Below are positions 24,917 to 33,923 of a stretch of 64,000 nt of DNA, in pieces. The notes beneath the pieces are model-generated. The model was not told the origin of the DNA. It saw nothing but the letters and a program-made list of their open reading frames with translations, and made no database searches. This DNA comes from Serratia ficaria (GTDB lineage: Bacteria > Pseudomonadota > Gammaproteobacteria > Enterobacterales > Enterobacteriaceae). The position numbers and the translations under genes are program-made. The stretch is taken from NCBI RefSeq assembly GCF_900187015.1, contig NZ_LT906479.1, positions 2,542,001 to 2,606,000 of the forward strand. Reading direction: 5' to 3'. Positions within the stretch are counted from its first letter, which is position 1. Every line of letters starts with the position of its first letter.

Positions 24917-26635
24917 GTGGCGCCATCGACTAAAAAGAGCGGTAAAAACTACTCCACATTACGTTTCGGCTGGATTTGCGCCGGCATGCTGGTCTGCTTC
25001 TTTTTGCTGGCGTTCAGGGTCGGCTATTTGCAGCTGCTGGAGCACCAACAGCTGGCCGACCAGGCGGACCAGCGCTCGATCCGCACCCAAGTGCTGCCGA
25101 CCAACCGCGGCATGATCACCGATCGCAACGATGAGGCGCTGGCGGTCAGCGTTTCTTCCCGCGACATCGTGCTGGATCCGAAGCACATTATCGACACCCG
25201 CACCGACACCGGCGACGAACGCTGGCAGAGCCTGGCCAACGTGCTGAAGATGCCGCTGGCGGACGTGCAGAAGATCATTCAGAACAATGCCCGCAAACGC
25301 TTCGTCTATCTGGCGCGCAAGGTGGAGGACGACAACGCCGCCTACATCAGCAAGCTGCATCTGACCGGCGTCAGCACCGAACAGGACTTCAGCCGCTTTT
25401 ACCCGATGGGCCAGGACGCCGCCGGGCTGATCGGCATCGTCGGCCAGGACAACCAGGGGCTGGAAGGCATCGAGCTGGGCTTTAACCATCTGCTGCAGGG
25501 CAAGAACGGCCTGCGGGTCTATCAGAAAGACGGCAGCGGCGCGGTGATCGGGGTGCTGAAGAACGTGGATCCGGTGCCGCCGCCGAACGTGACGCTGAGC
25601 ATCGACAAGTTTATTCAGTACGTGCTGTTTGCGCAGATCCGCGACGGGGTGATCGCCAACCAGGCGGACTCCGGCTGTGCGGTGCTGGTGAAGGTCAATA
25701 CCGGCGAGGTCCTCGGCATGGCCAGCTATCCGTCGTTTAATCCCAACAACTACGCCAATACGCCGGCGAAGGACATCCGCAACGTCTGCAGCAGCGACAG
25801 TTTTGAACCCGGCTCAACGGTGAAACCGGTGGTGGTGATGGTCGGCCTGGAGCACAAGCTGATCAAGCCCGACACCGTGCTGGACACCACGCCGTACCGG
25901 GTGAATGGCCACCTGATCAAGGACGTGGGCCATTGGTCGAAGCTGACCATTACCGGCGTACTGCAAAAATCCAGTGACATCGCGGTGTCGCATATCGCGC
26001 TGGCGCTGCCGGCCACGGTGCTGCCGACGGTGTACAAGAGCTTCGGCCTGGGCCGGCCGACCGAACTGGGCATCGGCAACGAGAGCAGCGGCTATTTGCC
26101 GCAGCACCGCGAACGCTGGGCCGATATCGAACGCGCGACCTTTTCCTTCGGCTACGGGCTGCGCGTAACGCCGCTGCAGATGGCGCGCGAATACGCCGCC
26201 ATCGGTTCTTATGGCGTTTACCGCCCGCTGTCGATCACCAAGGTGACGCCGCCGGTGATGGGGCAGCGCATTCTGCCGGCCGACACGGTCAAAACCGTCG
26301 TGCACATGATGGAGAGCGACGCCTTGCCGGGCGGCAGCGGGGTGAGCGCGGCGGTGCCGGGTTACCGGCTGGCGATCAAAACCGGCACCGCCGAGAAAAT
26401 GGGCGCCAACGGCAAATATGACGGCGGCTACATCAACTACACCGCCGGCGTGGCGCCGGCCAGCGATCCGCAGGTGGCGCTGGTGGTGATGGTCAACAAC
26501 CCGAAAGCCGGCAAGCACTTCGGCGGCTCGGTGGCCGGCCCGGTGTTCGGCAAGATCATGGCGCAGGTGCTGGAGCACATGAACATCCTGCCGGACGCCC
26601 AACCGTTGAACGTGGTGTCGCAGGTCAAGGGGTAA
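24917..26635 (+). CDS. PBP3-like peptidoglycan D,D-transpeptidase (FtsI paralogue)
   Basis: 572 residues from GTG 24917, close to FtsI in length. There is a single membrane anchor at about 17-36, then RGMITDRNDEALAVS and a transpeptidase domain with STVK (serine 300), SSD (352-354) and KTGT (488-491). Typical FtsI has SSN in the second motif; here the third residue is D, as in PBP2 proteins. FtsI cross-links septal wall. This gene lies 107 bases after the PBP2-like gene, not in a division/cell-wall cluster, so it is an extra copy, possibly condition-specific. Confidence 0.8.
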   Translation: MAPSTKKSGKNYSTLRFGWICAGMLVCFFLLAFRVGYLQLLEHQQLADQADQRSIRTQVLPTNRGMITDRNDEALAVSVSSRDIVLDPKHIIDTRTDTGDERWQSLANVLKMPLADVQKIIQNNARKRFVYLARKVEDDNAAYISKLHLTGVSTEQDFSRFYPMGQDAAGLIGIVGQDNQGLEGIELGFNHLLQGKNGLRVYQKDGSGAVIGVLKNVDPVPPPNVTLSIDKFIQYVLFAQIRDGVIANQADSGCAVLVKVNTGEVLGMASYPSFNPNNYANTPAKDIRNVCSSDSFEPGSTVKPVVVMVGLEHKLIKPDTVLDTTPYRVNGHLIKDVGHWSKLTITGVLQKSSDIAVSHIALALPATVLPTVYKSFGLGRPTELGIGNESSGYLPQHRERWADIERATFSFGYGLRVTPLQMAREYAAIGSYGVYRPLSITKVTPPVMGQRILPADTVKTVVHMMESDALPGGSGVSAAVPGYRLAIKTGTAEKMGANGKYDGGYINYTAGVAPASDPQVALVVMVNNPKAGKHFGGSVAGPVFGKIMAQVLEHMNILPDAQPLNVVSQVKG

Positions 26636-26639
26636 CCCT

Positions 26640-26665
26640 GGAAGCCCCTCGGCGGAGGGGCTTCC
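26640..26665. terminator. Bidirectional hairpin between PBP3-like gene and porin-like gene
   Basis: GGAAGCCCCTC (26640-26650) and GAGGGGCTTCC (26655-26665) form a perfect 11-bp stem with a 4-base loop between two convergent genes. No strong T-run is present. Confidence 0.55.
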
Positions 26666-26675
26666 GGCGGCCACA

Positions 26676-27914
26676 TCAGAAGTAATAGCCGATATTCACG
26701 TTGGAACGGAAATACCATTTATCGCTGCCCGGCGATTGGGCGCGGGTCCAGCCGGTAGCGTTTTCCGCGCCGCCCCAGGGGTTGGCGTTTTGCGCCCAGG
26801 TCAAATCCACCCAGATCATCACCGGCATGGCGAATATCTGCACCCCGAGGGTGTTCATTTTCGAGTCCGACCCGCCGTCTTTATCTTTCCACAGCACGCT
26901 GTAGTCATTATAAAAGCGCAGCTTTTTAACCGCTCCCCAGGGCACCTCGACGTCGCGCGCCAGGTTTATCGACGCGGTGGTGGCCTGCGCCGGGATCAAA
27001 TAGGCCGGGGTCAGGCCGTTGCCGCCCATCAGGATCGTCGCGTTGTCTGCCCCGGCGGGGCCTTTGGCGCGGTAGGAATAGCGAATGAGCTGGCTGGACA
27101 GATGCCAGGGATCGTTGTTCACCAGCGCGTGCAGGCCCGCCGCCCAAAAGCTGCCGTTATCATCGGTGGCATGATTGTAAAGACGGGAAGCCGCCAGCGA
27201 ACCGCCGACTTCGTTGCGCCAGTCGCCCGATTGGAAGGCGCGCGTCAGGCGCAGGTTGACCTGATCGCGCTTCTCGTTGGCTTGCAGATGCTGCGAGCCG
27301 TATTGGGTGTTTTTAAGATCGTCGTAATTGCCCACCTCCGGCGCATAGCGCACGTCCGCCGGCATCATGCGCGGAAAATAGGCCGCGTCGAGCGTCCAAT
27401 TACGGTCGTGATATTGATAGCTGGCACCCAGCCCGGTATTGACGCCGAAGCCGAGATAAAACGGAATGCCGTAGGACCAGCCGAACTGCGGATAGGGCAT
27501 CAGGCCGAAAGGCTTGAACGGCGCGCCGAGCTGGATAGCCGAATTGCCGGTCAGGCGATAGCCGACATAGGCGCGGTCGATGGCGTATTTTCTCCGGTCC
27601 TGGAACCAGAACCCGGAATCGAAAAAGGCGTCGTTATAATTGGCGCTGGTATCGATGCGAAAGGCGTCAAAGCGCAAATGCGGCGGGTGGCGATAATTAC
27701 TGCTGCCCCAGTCTTCATAACGATAATTGGCGCGCAATGCGCCGCCGATATCCAGGTTTTTCTTATTGTCGGCGCTTTGCCAATGCAGATGGGGGAAGGG
27801 CGATTTGTTTTTAACGGCGGGAGCGGAGGTATTTTCCCGTTCCGGCGGCGAAACGGCGCTGCCGGCGTAACTTATTGGTGAAGCTAGACAAATTGCGAGA
27901 GCTATTTTGCGCAT
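26676..27914 (-). CDS. Outer-membrane beta-barrel (porin-like) protein
   Basis: 412 residues. Residues 1-17 are a signal peptide (MRKIALAICLASPISYA). The remainder has alternating polar/hydrophobic strands rich in Y, W and F, short turns, and ends NIGYYF with the C-terminal phenylalanine required for barrel assembly. I cannot assign a specific porin family; the strand pattern resembles anion or sugar porins (OprO/OprP or LamB-like). The gene is monocistronic and its 300-base upstream region contains several inverted repeats. Confidence 0.7.
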   Translation of the reverse strand: MRKIALAICLASPISYAGSAVSPPERENTSAPAVKNKSPFPHLHWQSADNKKNLDIGGALRANYRYEDWGSSNYRHPPHLRFDAFRIDTSANYNDAFFDSGFWFQDRRKYAIDRAYVGYRLTGNSAIQLGAPFKPFGLMPYPQFGWSYGIPFYLGFGVNTGLGASYQYHDRNWTLDAAYFPRMMPADVRYAPEVGNYDDLKNTQYGSQHLQANEKRDQVNLRLTRAFQSGDWRNEVGGSLAASRLYNHATDDNGSFWAAGLHALVNNDPWHLSSQLIRYSYRAKGPAGADNATILMGGNGLTPAYLIPAQATTASINLARDVEVPWGAVKKLRFYNDYSVLWKDKDGGSDSKMNTLGVQIFAMPVMIWVDLTWAQNANPWGGAENATGWTRAQSPGSDKWYFRSNVNIGYYF

Positions 27915-28014
27915 GGCTTTCCCCTGAATAATTTGACTATTTAATGGTTTCTTTGTGACGTACCGATCCCACCCTAATGATAATAGGGGCGAAGTCAGCT
28001 TTGTTTTATCTGTG

Positions 28015-28028
28015 AGACAAGTTTGTCT
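28015..28028. promoter_or_regulatory. Perfect 14-bp palindrome upstream of porin-like gene
   Basis: AGACAA-GT-TTGTCT, about 100 bases upstream of the porin-like start at 27914. It is a candidate operator; the regulator is unknown. Confidence 0.4.
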
Positions 28029-28482
28029 TAAGTGTTTATTATCTTAATCACCGCCGGTTTCAAATATGAAACATTGTTTCTTTTTAATATAAAAACTATA
28101 ATCCCGACATAATGCAAGTCAAGAAATAAAGATAAGAAATGCGTGGCGAGATTACGGCATTGCGCGGCCTCTCGGCGGCGGATTAAAAATGATAAAAAGT
28201 AGGTGCCGCAACCGAATTTGAGCTAGTGGGCATCGGGAACAGGCCAGTAGCGCAGCCGCCGCGTTGGCGCGCTTTAAGGACATTAAACGGGAAGAGCAGC
28301 ACGCGGGCAGGGGCCGTTTTCACGTCGTTGCTGGCGGCGGTGCTAAAAAAAGACTGACCTTGCACGAGACAACCTTCAGGCTTCGAAAACGCCTGATGCT
28401 TTTTTATGCGTATATTAAAAGTGAAAATAAAATAAGCGGTATACGCGTTAATAGCGGGTGGGGAATAGGGTACGGTCGACTA

Positions 28483-28541
28483 AATAAACCGCAGGCCGAT
28501 TCTTTTTCAAGCAAAGAAGAACCGGCCTGCGGCTTTATTTT
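28483..28541 (-). terminator. Terminator of osmB
   Basis: CCGCAGGCCG (28489-28498) pairs with CGGCCTGCGG (28523-28532). On the minus strand the stem is followed by TTTATTTAG, and on the plus strand by CTTTATTTT, so it can act both ways. Confidence 0.65.
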
Positions 28542-28551
28542 AACGGTGGAA

Positions 28552-28764
28552 TTAACGGCTGGTCTGGTGGCCGATGATGCCGCCCAACGCCGCGCCACCC
28601 AGGGTACCCAGGGTGCTGCCGTCGGTCAGAACGGCGCCGCCCACTGCGCCCACGCCGGCGCCGATGGCGGTATTGCGATCGCGGTTGGACATATGTCCAC
28701 ATGCGGTTACGGAAAGCGTTGCCATTACGACAACCAACACGCCGGCGGCACGTTTAATGTTCAT
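28552..28764 (-). CDS. osmB: Osmotically inducible lipoprotein OsmB
   Basis: 70 residues. The signal peptide ends in the lipobox VTAC (cysteine 22), so the mature protein is an outer-membrane lipoprotein. NRDRNTAIGAGVGAVGGAVL and TLGGAALGGIIGHQ form the glycine-zipper repeat and match E. coli OsmB almost residue for residue. OsmB is induced by high osmolarity and in stationary phase; its exact role is unknown. Confidence 0.9.
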   Translation of the reverse strand: MNIKRAAGVLVVVMATLSVTACGHMSNRDRNTAIGAGVGAVGGAVLTDGSTLGTLGGAALGGIIGHQTSR

Positions 28765-29088
28765 AGAGTTTTCCTGATAAATTGACCGATTAACGGTTAA
28801 AAAAACCTTTCAATTAATCTGTCGGTAGAAGTTGAGATGAATGTATTCCTCCGCAAGAAAATAGAACAGGTAAAAATTCTTAATTTTGTGATGCCTTATT
28901 TTTAGCCATTGGCGTAATGGGCAAAAAAAGCACAGCCGCCGATGAACCGTTAAACCGCGGACAAAGATTGGGAGGAGCCAGCCAATTGCTGTTTTAACGC
29001 CGGCGCAGCGGTGAACGAACGCGCTGAGCGTCGTTGACTATACTGGGGGGATGCCCTGCAGGCGCAGGGCGCCAACCTGGAGGCGACG

Positions 29089-29484
29089 ATGTCTGAACTG
29101 ACCCCGGCATCCGGCAAACCGGTGAAAATTCCCGGCCCGGACCATCCCATCGACATAGCTCCGCAGCCCGGGCGGGTGATCGTCAGCGTGGCCGGCCAGA
29201 CCCTGGCCGACAGCCGCGACGCGCTGGCGCTGCAGGAGGCCAACTACCCGCCGGTGCTGTATATTCCGCGCGGCGACGTGAACATGGCGTTGCTGCAAAA
29301 AACCGAATACGCCACCTATTGCCCGTATAAGGGAGAGTGCAGCTATTTTTCCATTGCGGCGGGCGGGCAGCGTTCGGTAAACGCGGTCTGGAGCTATGAA
29401 ATGCCCTACAACGCGGTGGTGGCGATCAAAGACCGTCTGGCGTTTTATCCTGACCGGGTAGACGAAATTCGCATCGAAAATTGA
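29089..29484 (+). CDS. DUF427 domain protein
   Basis: 131 residues; GGAGG is 7 bases before the ATG. The single DUF427 domain is recognisable from VLYIPRGDVNMALL, YCPYKGECSYFSI and AVWSYEMPYNAV, and ends FYPDRVDEIRI. There is no signal peptide or membrane segment. The family is widespread, with a beta-barrel-like fold and no known reaction. It stands alone. Confidence 0.85.
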   Translation: MSELTPASGKPVKIPGPDHPIDIAPQPGRVIVSVAGQTLADSRDALALQEANYPPVLYIPRGDVNMALLQKTEYATYCPYKGECSYFSIAAGGQRSVNAVWSYEMPYNAVVAIKDRLAFYPDRVDEIRIEN

Positions 29485-29796
29485 AGCGCCACCGTCCGGG
29501 TTGACAATCTGCTCGGCCTGGCGGAAACCCGCATCGCCGATATGGCCGCCGGGGTAGAGCGATGCTACCCCCTGTACAGCAGCATCACAGGCGGTTACGA
29601 CGTAAATCCCCTCTCAAATCAGCCTGTTGCGCAGAGCATTTTTTGCATTGCTTTAATGTAATTGTGTAAGTTACATTAGCTCGCATCAAGTGTGATGTAG
29701 CTCACGTTTCTGTAGTGTTCCCCACAACATTTGCACTGACTGTCGGCGGGTTTTCTGCCGGCGCAGGTTTGCTTTGCCTATAAACCAGGAGACAAG
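29485..29796. other. Regulatory region upstream of acrZ
   Basis: No gene was seen. It contains an inverted repeat AATGTAA (29655-29661) / TTACATT (29671-29677) and a CRP site at 29691-29706. These lie 90-140 bases before acrZ and are likely part of its promoter. Confidence 0.55.
29691..29706. promoter_or_regulatory. CRP-cAMP site upstream of acrZ
   Basis: TGTGATGTAGCTCACG matches TGTGA-N6-TCACA at nine of ten positions. It lies about 98 bases before the acrZ start. Confidence 0.65.
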
Positions 29797-29934
29797 ATGT
29801 TAGAGATGATTGAGAGTTTGGCGACCGTGGTGATCCTGGTGCCGGTAATGGTGGCCGTTTTGCTCGGCACGATTTACGGCCTGGGTGAACTGTTCAACCT
29901 GTTTTCCGCCATTGGCCGCAAGAACAACGGCTGA
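29797..29934 (+). CDS. acrZ: AcrAB-TolC efflux pump accessory small protein AcrZ
   Basis: 45 codons with AGGAG ahead of the ATG. The sequence MLEMIESLATVVILVPVMV, followed by GTIYGLGELFN, corresponds residue by residue to E. coli AcrZ (YbhT). AcrZ is a single bent transmembrane helix that binds AcrB in the inner membrane and improves export of a subset of drugs. E. coli acrZ lies beside the modABC locus; here the neighbours are a DUF427 gene and an amino-acid transporter. A CRP site is upstream and a GC-rich hairpin follows. Confidence 0.9.
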   Translation: MLEMIESLATVVILVPVMVAVLLGTIYGLGELFNLFSAIGRKNNG

Positions 29935-29941
29935 ATTTGCA

Positions 29942-29968
29942 CGCCGGGGGGCGCTATCCCCCCCGGCG
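29942..29968. terminator. GC-rich hairpin between acrZ and the ABC transporter operon
   Basis: CGCCGGGGGG (29942-29951) pairs with CCCCCCGGCG (29959-29968) between two convergent genes. It has no T-run. Confidence 0.5.
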
Positions 29969-29973
29969 CCCCG

Positions 29974-30735
29974 TTACAATACCGTCGCCAGGAAGTTGCG
30001 CGTCCTTTCATGCTCCGGCGCATCCAGCACCTGTTGCACGCTGCCCGTTTCAACCACCTTTCCCTGATCCATAAAGATAATCTGGTCGGCCACTTCGCGG
30101 GCGAAGCCGATTTCATGCGTGACCACCACCATGGTGATGCCGGAATGCGCCAGATCCTTCATCACCTGCAGCACTTCGCCCACCAGTTCGGGATCCAACG
30201 CGGAAGTCGGCTCATCGAACAGCAGCACCTGCGGATTCATCGCCAGCGCGCGGGCGATGGCGACGCGTTGCTGTTGGCCACCGGACAGCTCGCGCGGCCA
30301 GGCGTGGATGCGGTGCGCCAGCCCGACTCGCGTCAGCAGCTGTTTGGCGCGCTCCTGCACCACCGCCTTTTTTTCCTTCTTCACCAGCTGCGGCGCGTCG
30401 CTGACGTTTTGCAGCACGGTACGATGCGGAAACAAATTAAACTGCTGAAACACCATGCCGATGCTTTTGCGCTGCTCGGCGACCTCGGATTCTTTCAGCT
30501 CGTACAGATGCCGGCCTTTCTGCCGGTAGCCGATCAGCTGCTCCCCGACGCGAATGGTGCCGGCGTCCAGCTTCTCCAGATGGTTGATGCAGCGCAGCAG
30601 GGTGGATTTTCCCGAGCCGGAAGGGCCGAGGATCACCGTGACCGAACCGGCCGGGATGGAGAGGCTGATGTTTTTCAACACCTCGGTGCCGGAAAAGGAT
30701 TTCCGCACCTGATTGATGTGGATCGATGCGCTCAT
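29974..30735 (-). CDS. Polar amino-acid ABC transporter, ATP-binding protein (YxeO-like)
   Basis: 253 residues, GlnQ/HisP type: Walker [11 protein letters not shown]-loop QQFNLFPH, signature LSGGQQQRV, Walker B followed by DEPTSALD, and the switch histidine in VVTHEIG. It overlaps the permease gene by 4 bases. Together with the binding protein and permease it forms an importer; the operon content points to a cysteine conjugate such as S-(2-succino)cysteine or a related sulfur amino acid. Confidence 0.85.
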   Translation of the reverse strand: MSASIHINQVRKSFSGTEVLKNISLSIPAGSVTVILGPSGSGKSTLLRCINHLEKLDAGTIRVGEQLIGYRQKGRHLYELKESEVAEQRKSIGMVFQQFNLFPHRTVLQNVSDAPQLVKKEKKAVVQERAKQLLTRVGLAHRIHAWPRELSGGQQQRVAIARALAMNPQVLLFDEPTSALDPELVGEVLQVMKDLAHSGITMVVVTHEIGFAREVADQIIFMDQGKVVETGSVQQVLDAPEHERTRNFLATVL

Positions 30736-31637
30736 TGTTCACCTCCCTGAGGGGCTTTGCGGCTGCGGAACCACCCGCCGCTGCGCGTTGCCTGCGTGCC
30801 GCGGCCAAAATAGCGCTCCACGTAGTACTGGCCAATCGACAGAATCGAGGTCATCACCAGGTACCACAGGGTGGCGACCAGCAGCAGCGGGATCACCTCG
30901 TAGGTGCGCTGATAAATGATCTGCGCCGAATACAACACGTCCTGCAGGGCGATCACCGACACCACCGCGGTGGTTTTCAGCTGCCCGATCACCTCGTTGC
31001 CCGCCGGCGGCAAAATGGTGCGCATCGCCTGCGGCAGGACCACGCGCCACAGGATTTGCCCGCGGCGGTAGCCCAGCGCTTTGGCGGCTTCCAGCTGGCC
31101 GCTGCCGACGCTTTGGATGCCGGCGCGCACGATCTCTGCGGCGTAGGCCGACTGATGCATCACCAGCGCGATCACCGCCGCGCTGAAGGTGCTGATGATG
31201 GTATTGGTCGGCGCGCTGGCGACTTCGCCCAGAAACGGCAGCCACAGGCTGATGCGCGGATAAAGCGCGGCGATGTTGTACCACAGGAACAGCTGCACCA
31301 GCATCGGCACCGCGCGGAAGAACCAGGTGTAGAACCAGCTTACCGCCACCAGCACCGGATTGGCCGACAGGCGCATCAGCGCCAGCAGCACGCCGCCGGC
31401 GAAGCCGAACACCACCGAGATCGCCGTCAGCTTCAGCGTCATGACCACGCCGTTGAGAATCGACGCCTCGGTGAGGTTTTCCGCCACTACCGACCATTCG
31501 AAGCGCGGATTGTGCAGCATTGAATTGGCGATCAGGCCGACGATCAACAGCACGATCAGGGCGCTGAACCAGCGCCCGTAATGCCGCTGGCCGACGATGC
31601 TCAGCGCCGCGTCGTCGTCAGGGTGTTGCCCACTCAT
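30732..31637 (-). CDS. Polar amino-acid ABC transporter, permease (YxeN-like)
   Basis: 301 residues, HisM/GlnP type, with a longer N-terminal cytosolic part (about 20 residues) before the first helix ([16 protein letters not shown]). The conserved docking segment [21 protein letters not shown] lies near residues 200-220. It overlaps both neighbouring transporter genes by 4 bases. Confidence 0.85.
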   Translation of the reverse strand: MSGQHPDDDAALSIVGQRHYGRWFSALIVLLIVGLIANSMLHNPRFEWSVVAENLTEASILNGVVMTLKLTAISVVFGFAGGVLLALMRLSANPVLVAVSWFYTWFFRAVPMLVQLFLWYNIAALYPRISLWLPFLGEVASAPTNTIISTFSAAVIALVMHQSAYAAEIVRAGIQSVGSGQLEAAKALGYRRGQILWRVVLPQAMRTILPPAGNEVIGQLKTTAVVSVIALQDVLYSAQIIYQRTYEVIPLLLVATLWYLVMTSILSIGQYYVERYFGRGTQATRSGGWFRSRKAPQGGEQ

Positions 31638-32551
31638 TTTGCGATCTCTTCATTGATGCCGGCGGTTTTCACCGCGCCGAAGCCGATATCCCAGCCGTCG
31701 AGGATTTTCTGGTAGCTGCCGTCGGCGATCAGCGAGTTCAGCGCCGCCTGCACCGGTTTCACCAGTTCGGAGCCTTTCGGCAGGGCGATGGCCACCGTGG
31801 TGCCGTCGATGTTGATGTCGCCGGCCAGCGCCAGCGGCTTGACGTGGGTGGCCTGATAGCGCAGCCCTTCATACGGGCCGAAGAACATCGGCACGCGGCC
31901 GCTGATCACCGCCTGCACCCCGGCCGGGCGGTCCGGGAAGATCGGAATGGCGATCGCCGGCTTGCCGGCGGCGACGCATTGATCGCTGGCCTGCTGCAGG
32001 CGGGTGATCTGCGAGGTGCCTGCGCCGGCGCCGACGGTCTGGCCGCACAGCTGGGCCAGCTCGGTGTAAGGGCCGAGCGCGGCGTCTTTGCGGGCGATCA
32101 GCGCCAGCTTGGAGGCGTTGTAATAGCCGACGAAGTCCACCTGCTGGAAGCGCTTCTTGTTGGCGTCGATGTTGGCCAGCGCGACGTCGTAACGGCCGGA
32201 CTTCAGGCCCGGGATGATGTTGTCGAAACCGCCGGTGTCCTTCCAGTGGATCGCCACGCCCAGGCGATCGGCGATCGCGCTCATCACGTCGATCTCGCGC
32301 CCGGCCAGCGTTTTGTTGTCCGCCTGGTAAAAGGTGGTCGGCGGGGTGTTCGGGTTGGTGCCGGCGACGATGTAGCCGGCCTTTTTGATCGCCTCGGGCA
32401 GGCTGTCGTGCAGCGCCGGATCGGCGCTGGCTTTCACCGCCGCCTTGAAGGGCACATCGCCTTCGGCGGCATGGCCGGCGGCCAACGGCGCCAGGGTGGC
32501 GGAAGCCAACAGCAGGGACAATGCGGTGCGTTTGAAGGTGTTTTTCATCAT
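31634..32551 (-). CDS. Amino-acid ABC transporter, periplasmic binding protein (YxeM-like)
   Basis: 305 residues, family 3 solute-binding protein. The signal peptide covers about 1-29 (cleavage near GHA/AEGD). AGREIDVMSAIADRLGV and SGRYDVALANIDANKKR are the family motifs. Ligand specificity cannot be read; operon partners suggest a cysteine derivative. An ATG one codon downstream is an alternative start. Confidence 0.85.
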   Translation of the reverse strand: MMKNTFKRTALSLLLASATLAPLAAGHAAEGDVPFKAAVKASADPALHDSLPEAIKKAGYIVAGTNPNTPPTTFYQADNKTLAGREIDVMSAIADRLGVAIHWKDTGGFDNIIPGLKSGRYDVALANIDANKKRFQQVDFVGYYNASKLALIARKDAALGPYTELAQLCGQTVGAGAGTSQITRLQQASDQCVAAGKPAIAIPIFPDRPAGVQAVISGRVPMFFGPYEGLRYQATHVKPLALAGDINIDGTTVAIALPKGSELVKPVQAALNSLIADGSYQKILDGWDIGFGAVKTAGINEEIAK

Positions 32552-32566
32552 GGTTTCCCCTGCGGC

Positions 32567-33904
32567 TTAAGCCGATTTTACGTTGGCGAAGTTGATTGCC
32601 GGTTCCGGCAGGCCCAGGTTTTCACGCAGGGTGGCATGCTGATATTCCTCACGGAACAGGCCGCGGCGGCGCAGCTCCGGGATCACCAGCTCGACGAACA
32701 GCTCCAGCTGATTCGGCAACACCGCCGGCATGATGTTGAAGCCGTCCGCGCCTTGCTGTTCCAGCCACAGCTGGAAATCGTCGGCGATCTCTTCGGCGGT
32801 GCCCACCACCACCCGGTGGCCGCGAGAGCCGGCCGCGACGGCCGCCAGTTCGCGCAGCGTCAGGTTTTCCCGCGCCGCCAGATCGGTCAGCAGTTTCACC
32901 CGGCTTTGGCCGCCTTCGGTGGCGCCGACGTCCGGCACCGGGCCGTCCAGCGGGTAATCGCCGAGATCGAAGCCAAAGCGCGCCGACAGCTGCTCGATGC
33001 CGTTATCGATATCCACCAGTTGATTCAGCTGATACCAGGTTTCTTGCGCTTCCGCTTTGGTGCGGCCGATGATCGGCATCACGCCCGGCAGGATCAGCAG
33101 GTGATCCGGGTTGCGGCCGGCGGCGGCGACGTATTGTTTCTGGCTGCGGTAGAAGGCCTGTCCTTCTTCCAGCGTGGCGGCGGCGGTGAACACCACCTCG
33201 GCGGTTTCCGCCGCCAGCTGCTGCCCGGCCGGGGAAGAGCCGGCCTCGATGATCACCGGGCGCCCCTGCGGCGAACGGGAAATGTTCAGCGGGCCCTGCA
33301 CCGAGAAATGCTTGCCCTTATGGTTGGCGGCGTGGATTTTCTCGTCGAGGGCGTACACGCCATTTTGCTTGTCGCGCACGATGGCGTCTTTTTCCCAGCC
33401 GTCCCACAGCTTGCAGCTGGCTTCGAGGAACTCCCGCGCCACTTCGTAGCGCTCGGCGTGCGAAGGCAGATCGTCGCGGCTGAAGTTGCGCGCCGCATCG
33501 CTGGAGAACGAGGTCACCACGTTCCAGGCGGCGCGACCGTGGCTGATATGGTCGATGGACGCCATGGCGCGCGCCAGGTGGAAGGGTTGATCGAAGGTGG
33601 TGGAGGCGGTGGCCGCCAGCCCGATATGGCGGGTGTTGACCGCCAGCGCCGCCAGCAGCGTCAGCGGCTCCAGCCGCGACATCGTCGAGGGCAGGCGGTG
33701 CACGCTGGTCGCCAGCGCGTCGCCGACGAAGAACATGTCGAAGGTGCCTTCTTCGGCTTTTTGGGCGATCCAGGTGAACCAGTCGATATCGGTCGGCGAA
33801 CCGTTGGCGCCTGCCGCGCGCCAGCCGCCGACGTGGTGCCCCAGCGCCTGTACAAACAGACCGAGACGAAGTTGACGCGATGGTGTTGAAGGTGAAGTAC
33901 TCAT
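32567..33904 (-). CDS. LLM-class FMN-dependent monooxygenase (NtaA/SnaA/DszA family, YxeK-like)
   Basis: 445 residues, the family's usual length. Motifs include HVGGWRAAG near the N-terminus, TFDMFFVGD, the RHIGLAATASTTFDQPFHLAR stretch, and SDAARNFSRDDLPSHAERY. The family uses FMNH2 from a separate reductase and oxygen to cleave C-N or C-S bonds. B. subtilis YxeK, encoded with the same set of neighbours, cleaves the C-S bond of N-acetyl-S-(2-succino)cysteine. A sulfur-scavenging role is inferred from that context, 15 bases from the transporter genes. Confidence 0.8.
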   Translation of the reverse strand: MSTSPSTPSRQLRLGLFVQALGHHVGGWRAAGANGSPTDIDWFTWIAQKAEEGTFDMFFVGDALATSVHRLPSTMSRLEPLTLLAALAVNTRHIGLAATASTTFDQPFHLARAMASIDHISHGRAAWNVVTSFSSDAARNFSRDDLPSHAERYEVAREFLEASCKLWDGWEKDAIVRDKQNGVYALDEKIHAANHKGKHFSVQGPLNISRSPQGRPVIIEAGSSPAGQQLAAETAEVVFTAAATLEEGQAFYRSQKQYVAAAGRNPDHLLILPGVMPIIGRTKAEAQETWYQLNQLVDIDNGIEQLSARFGFDLGDYPLDGPVPDVGATEGGQSRVKLLTDLAARENLTLRELAAVAAGSRGHRVVVGTAEEIADDFQLWLEQQGADGFNIMPAVLPNQLELFVELVIPELRRRGLFREEYQHATLRENLGLPEPAINFANVKSA

Positions 33905-33923
33905 AATTATTCCTATTTTATTA

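Larger units (their letters stand above)
27915..28551. other. AT-rich intergenic region with inverted repeats upstream of the porin-like gene
   Basis: No convincing gene was seen. The part next to the porin-like gene holds AGACAAGTTTGTCT (28015-28028, a perfect 14-bp palindrome) and, at 28057-28080, alternating GTTTC/GAAAC arms (GTTTC-aaatat-GAAAC-att-GTTTC). Both are candidate operators. A 6-bp hairpin TCAGGC/GCCTGA followed by six T lies at about 28376-28405 on the plus strand, without an obvious gene in front of it. The osmB terminator is at 28483-28541. Confidence 0.5.

Noticed and set aside
28183..28365. 60-codon minus-strand ORF between the porin-like gene and osmB
   Set aside because: GTG start with weak ribosome site, no recognised family and low-complexity content. 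Not enough to call a gene.
31844..33889. 681-codon frame opposite the binding protein and monooxygenase genes
   Set aside because: It spans two well-supported genes on the other strand and the gap between them, with no recognisable domain.
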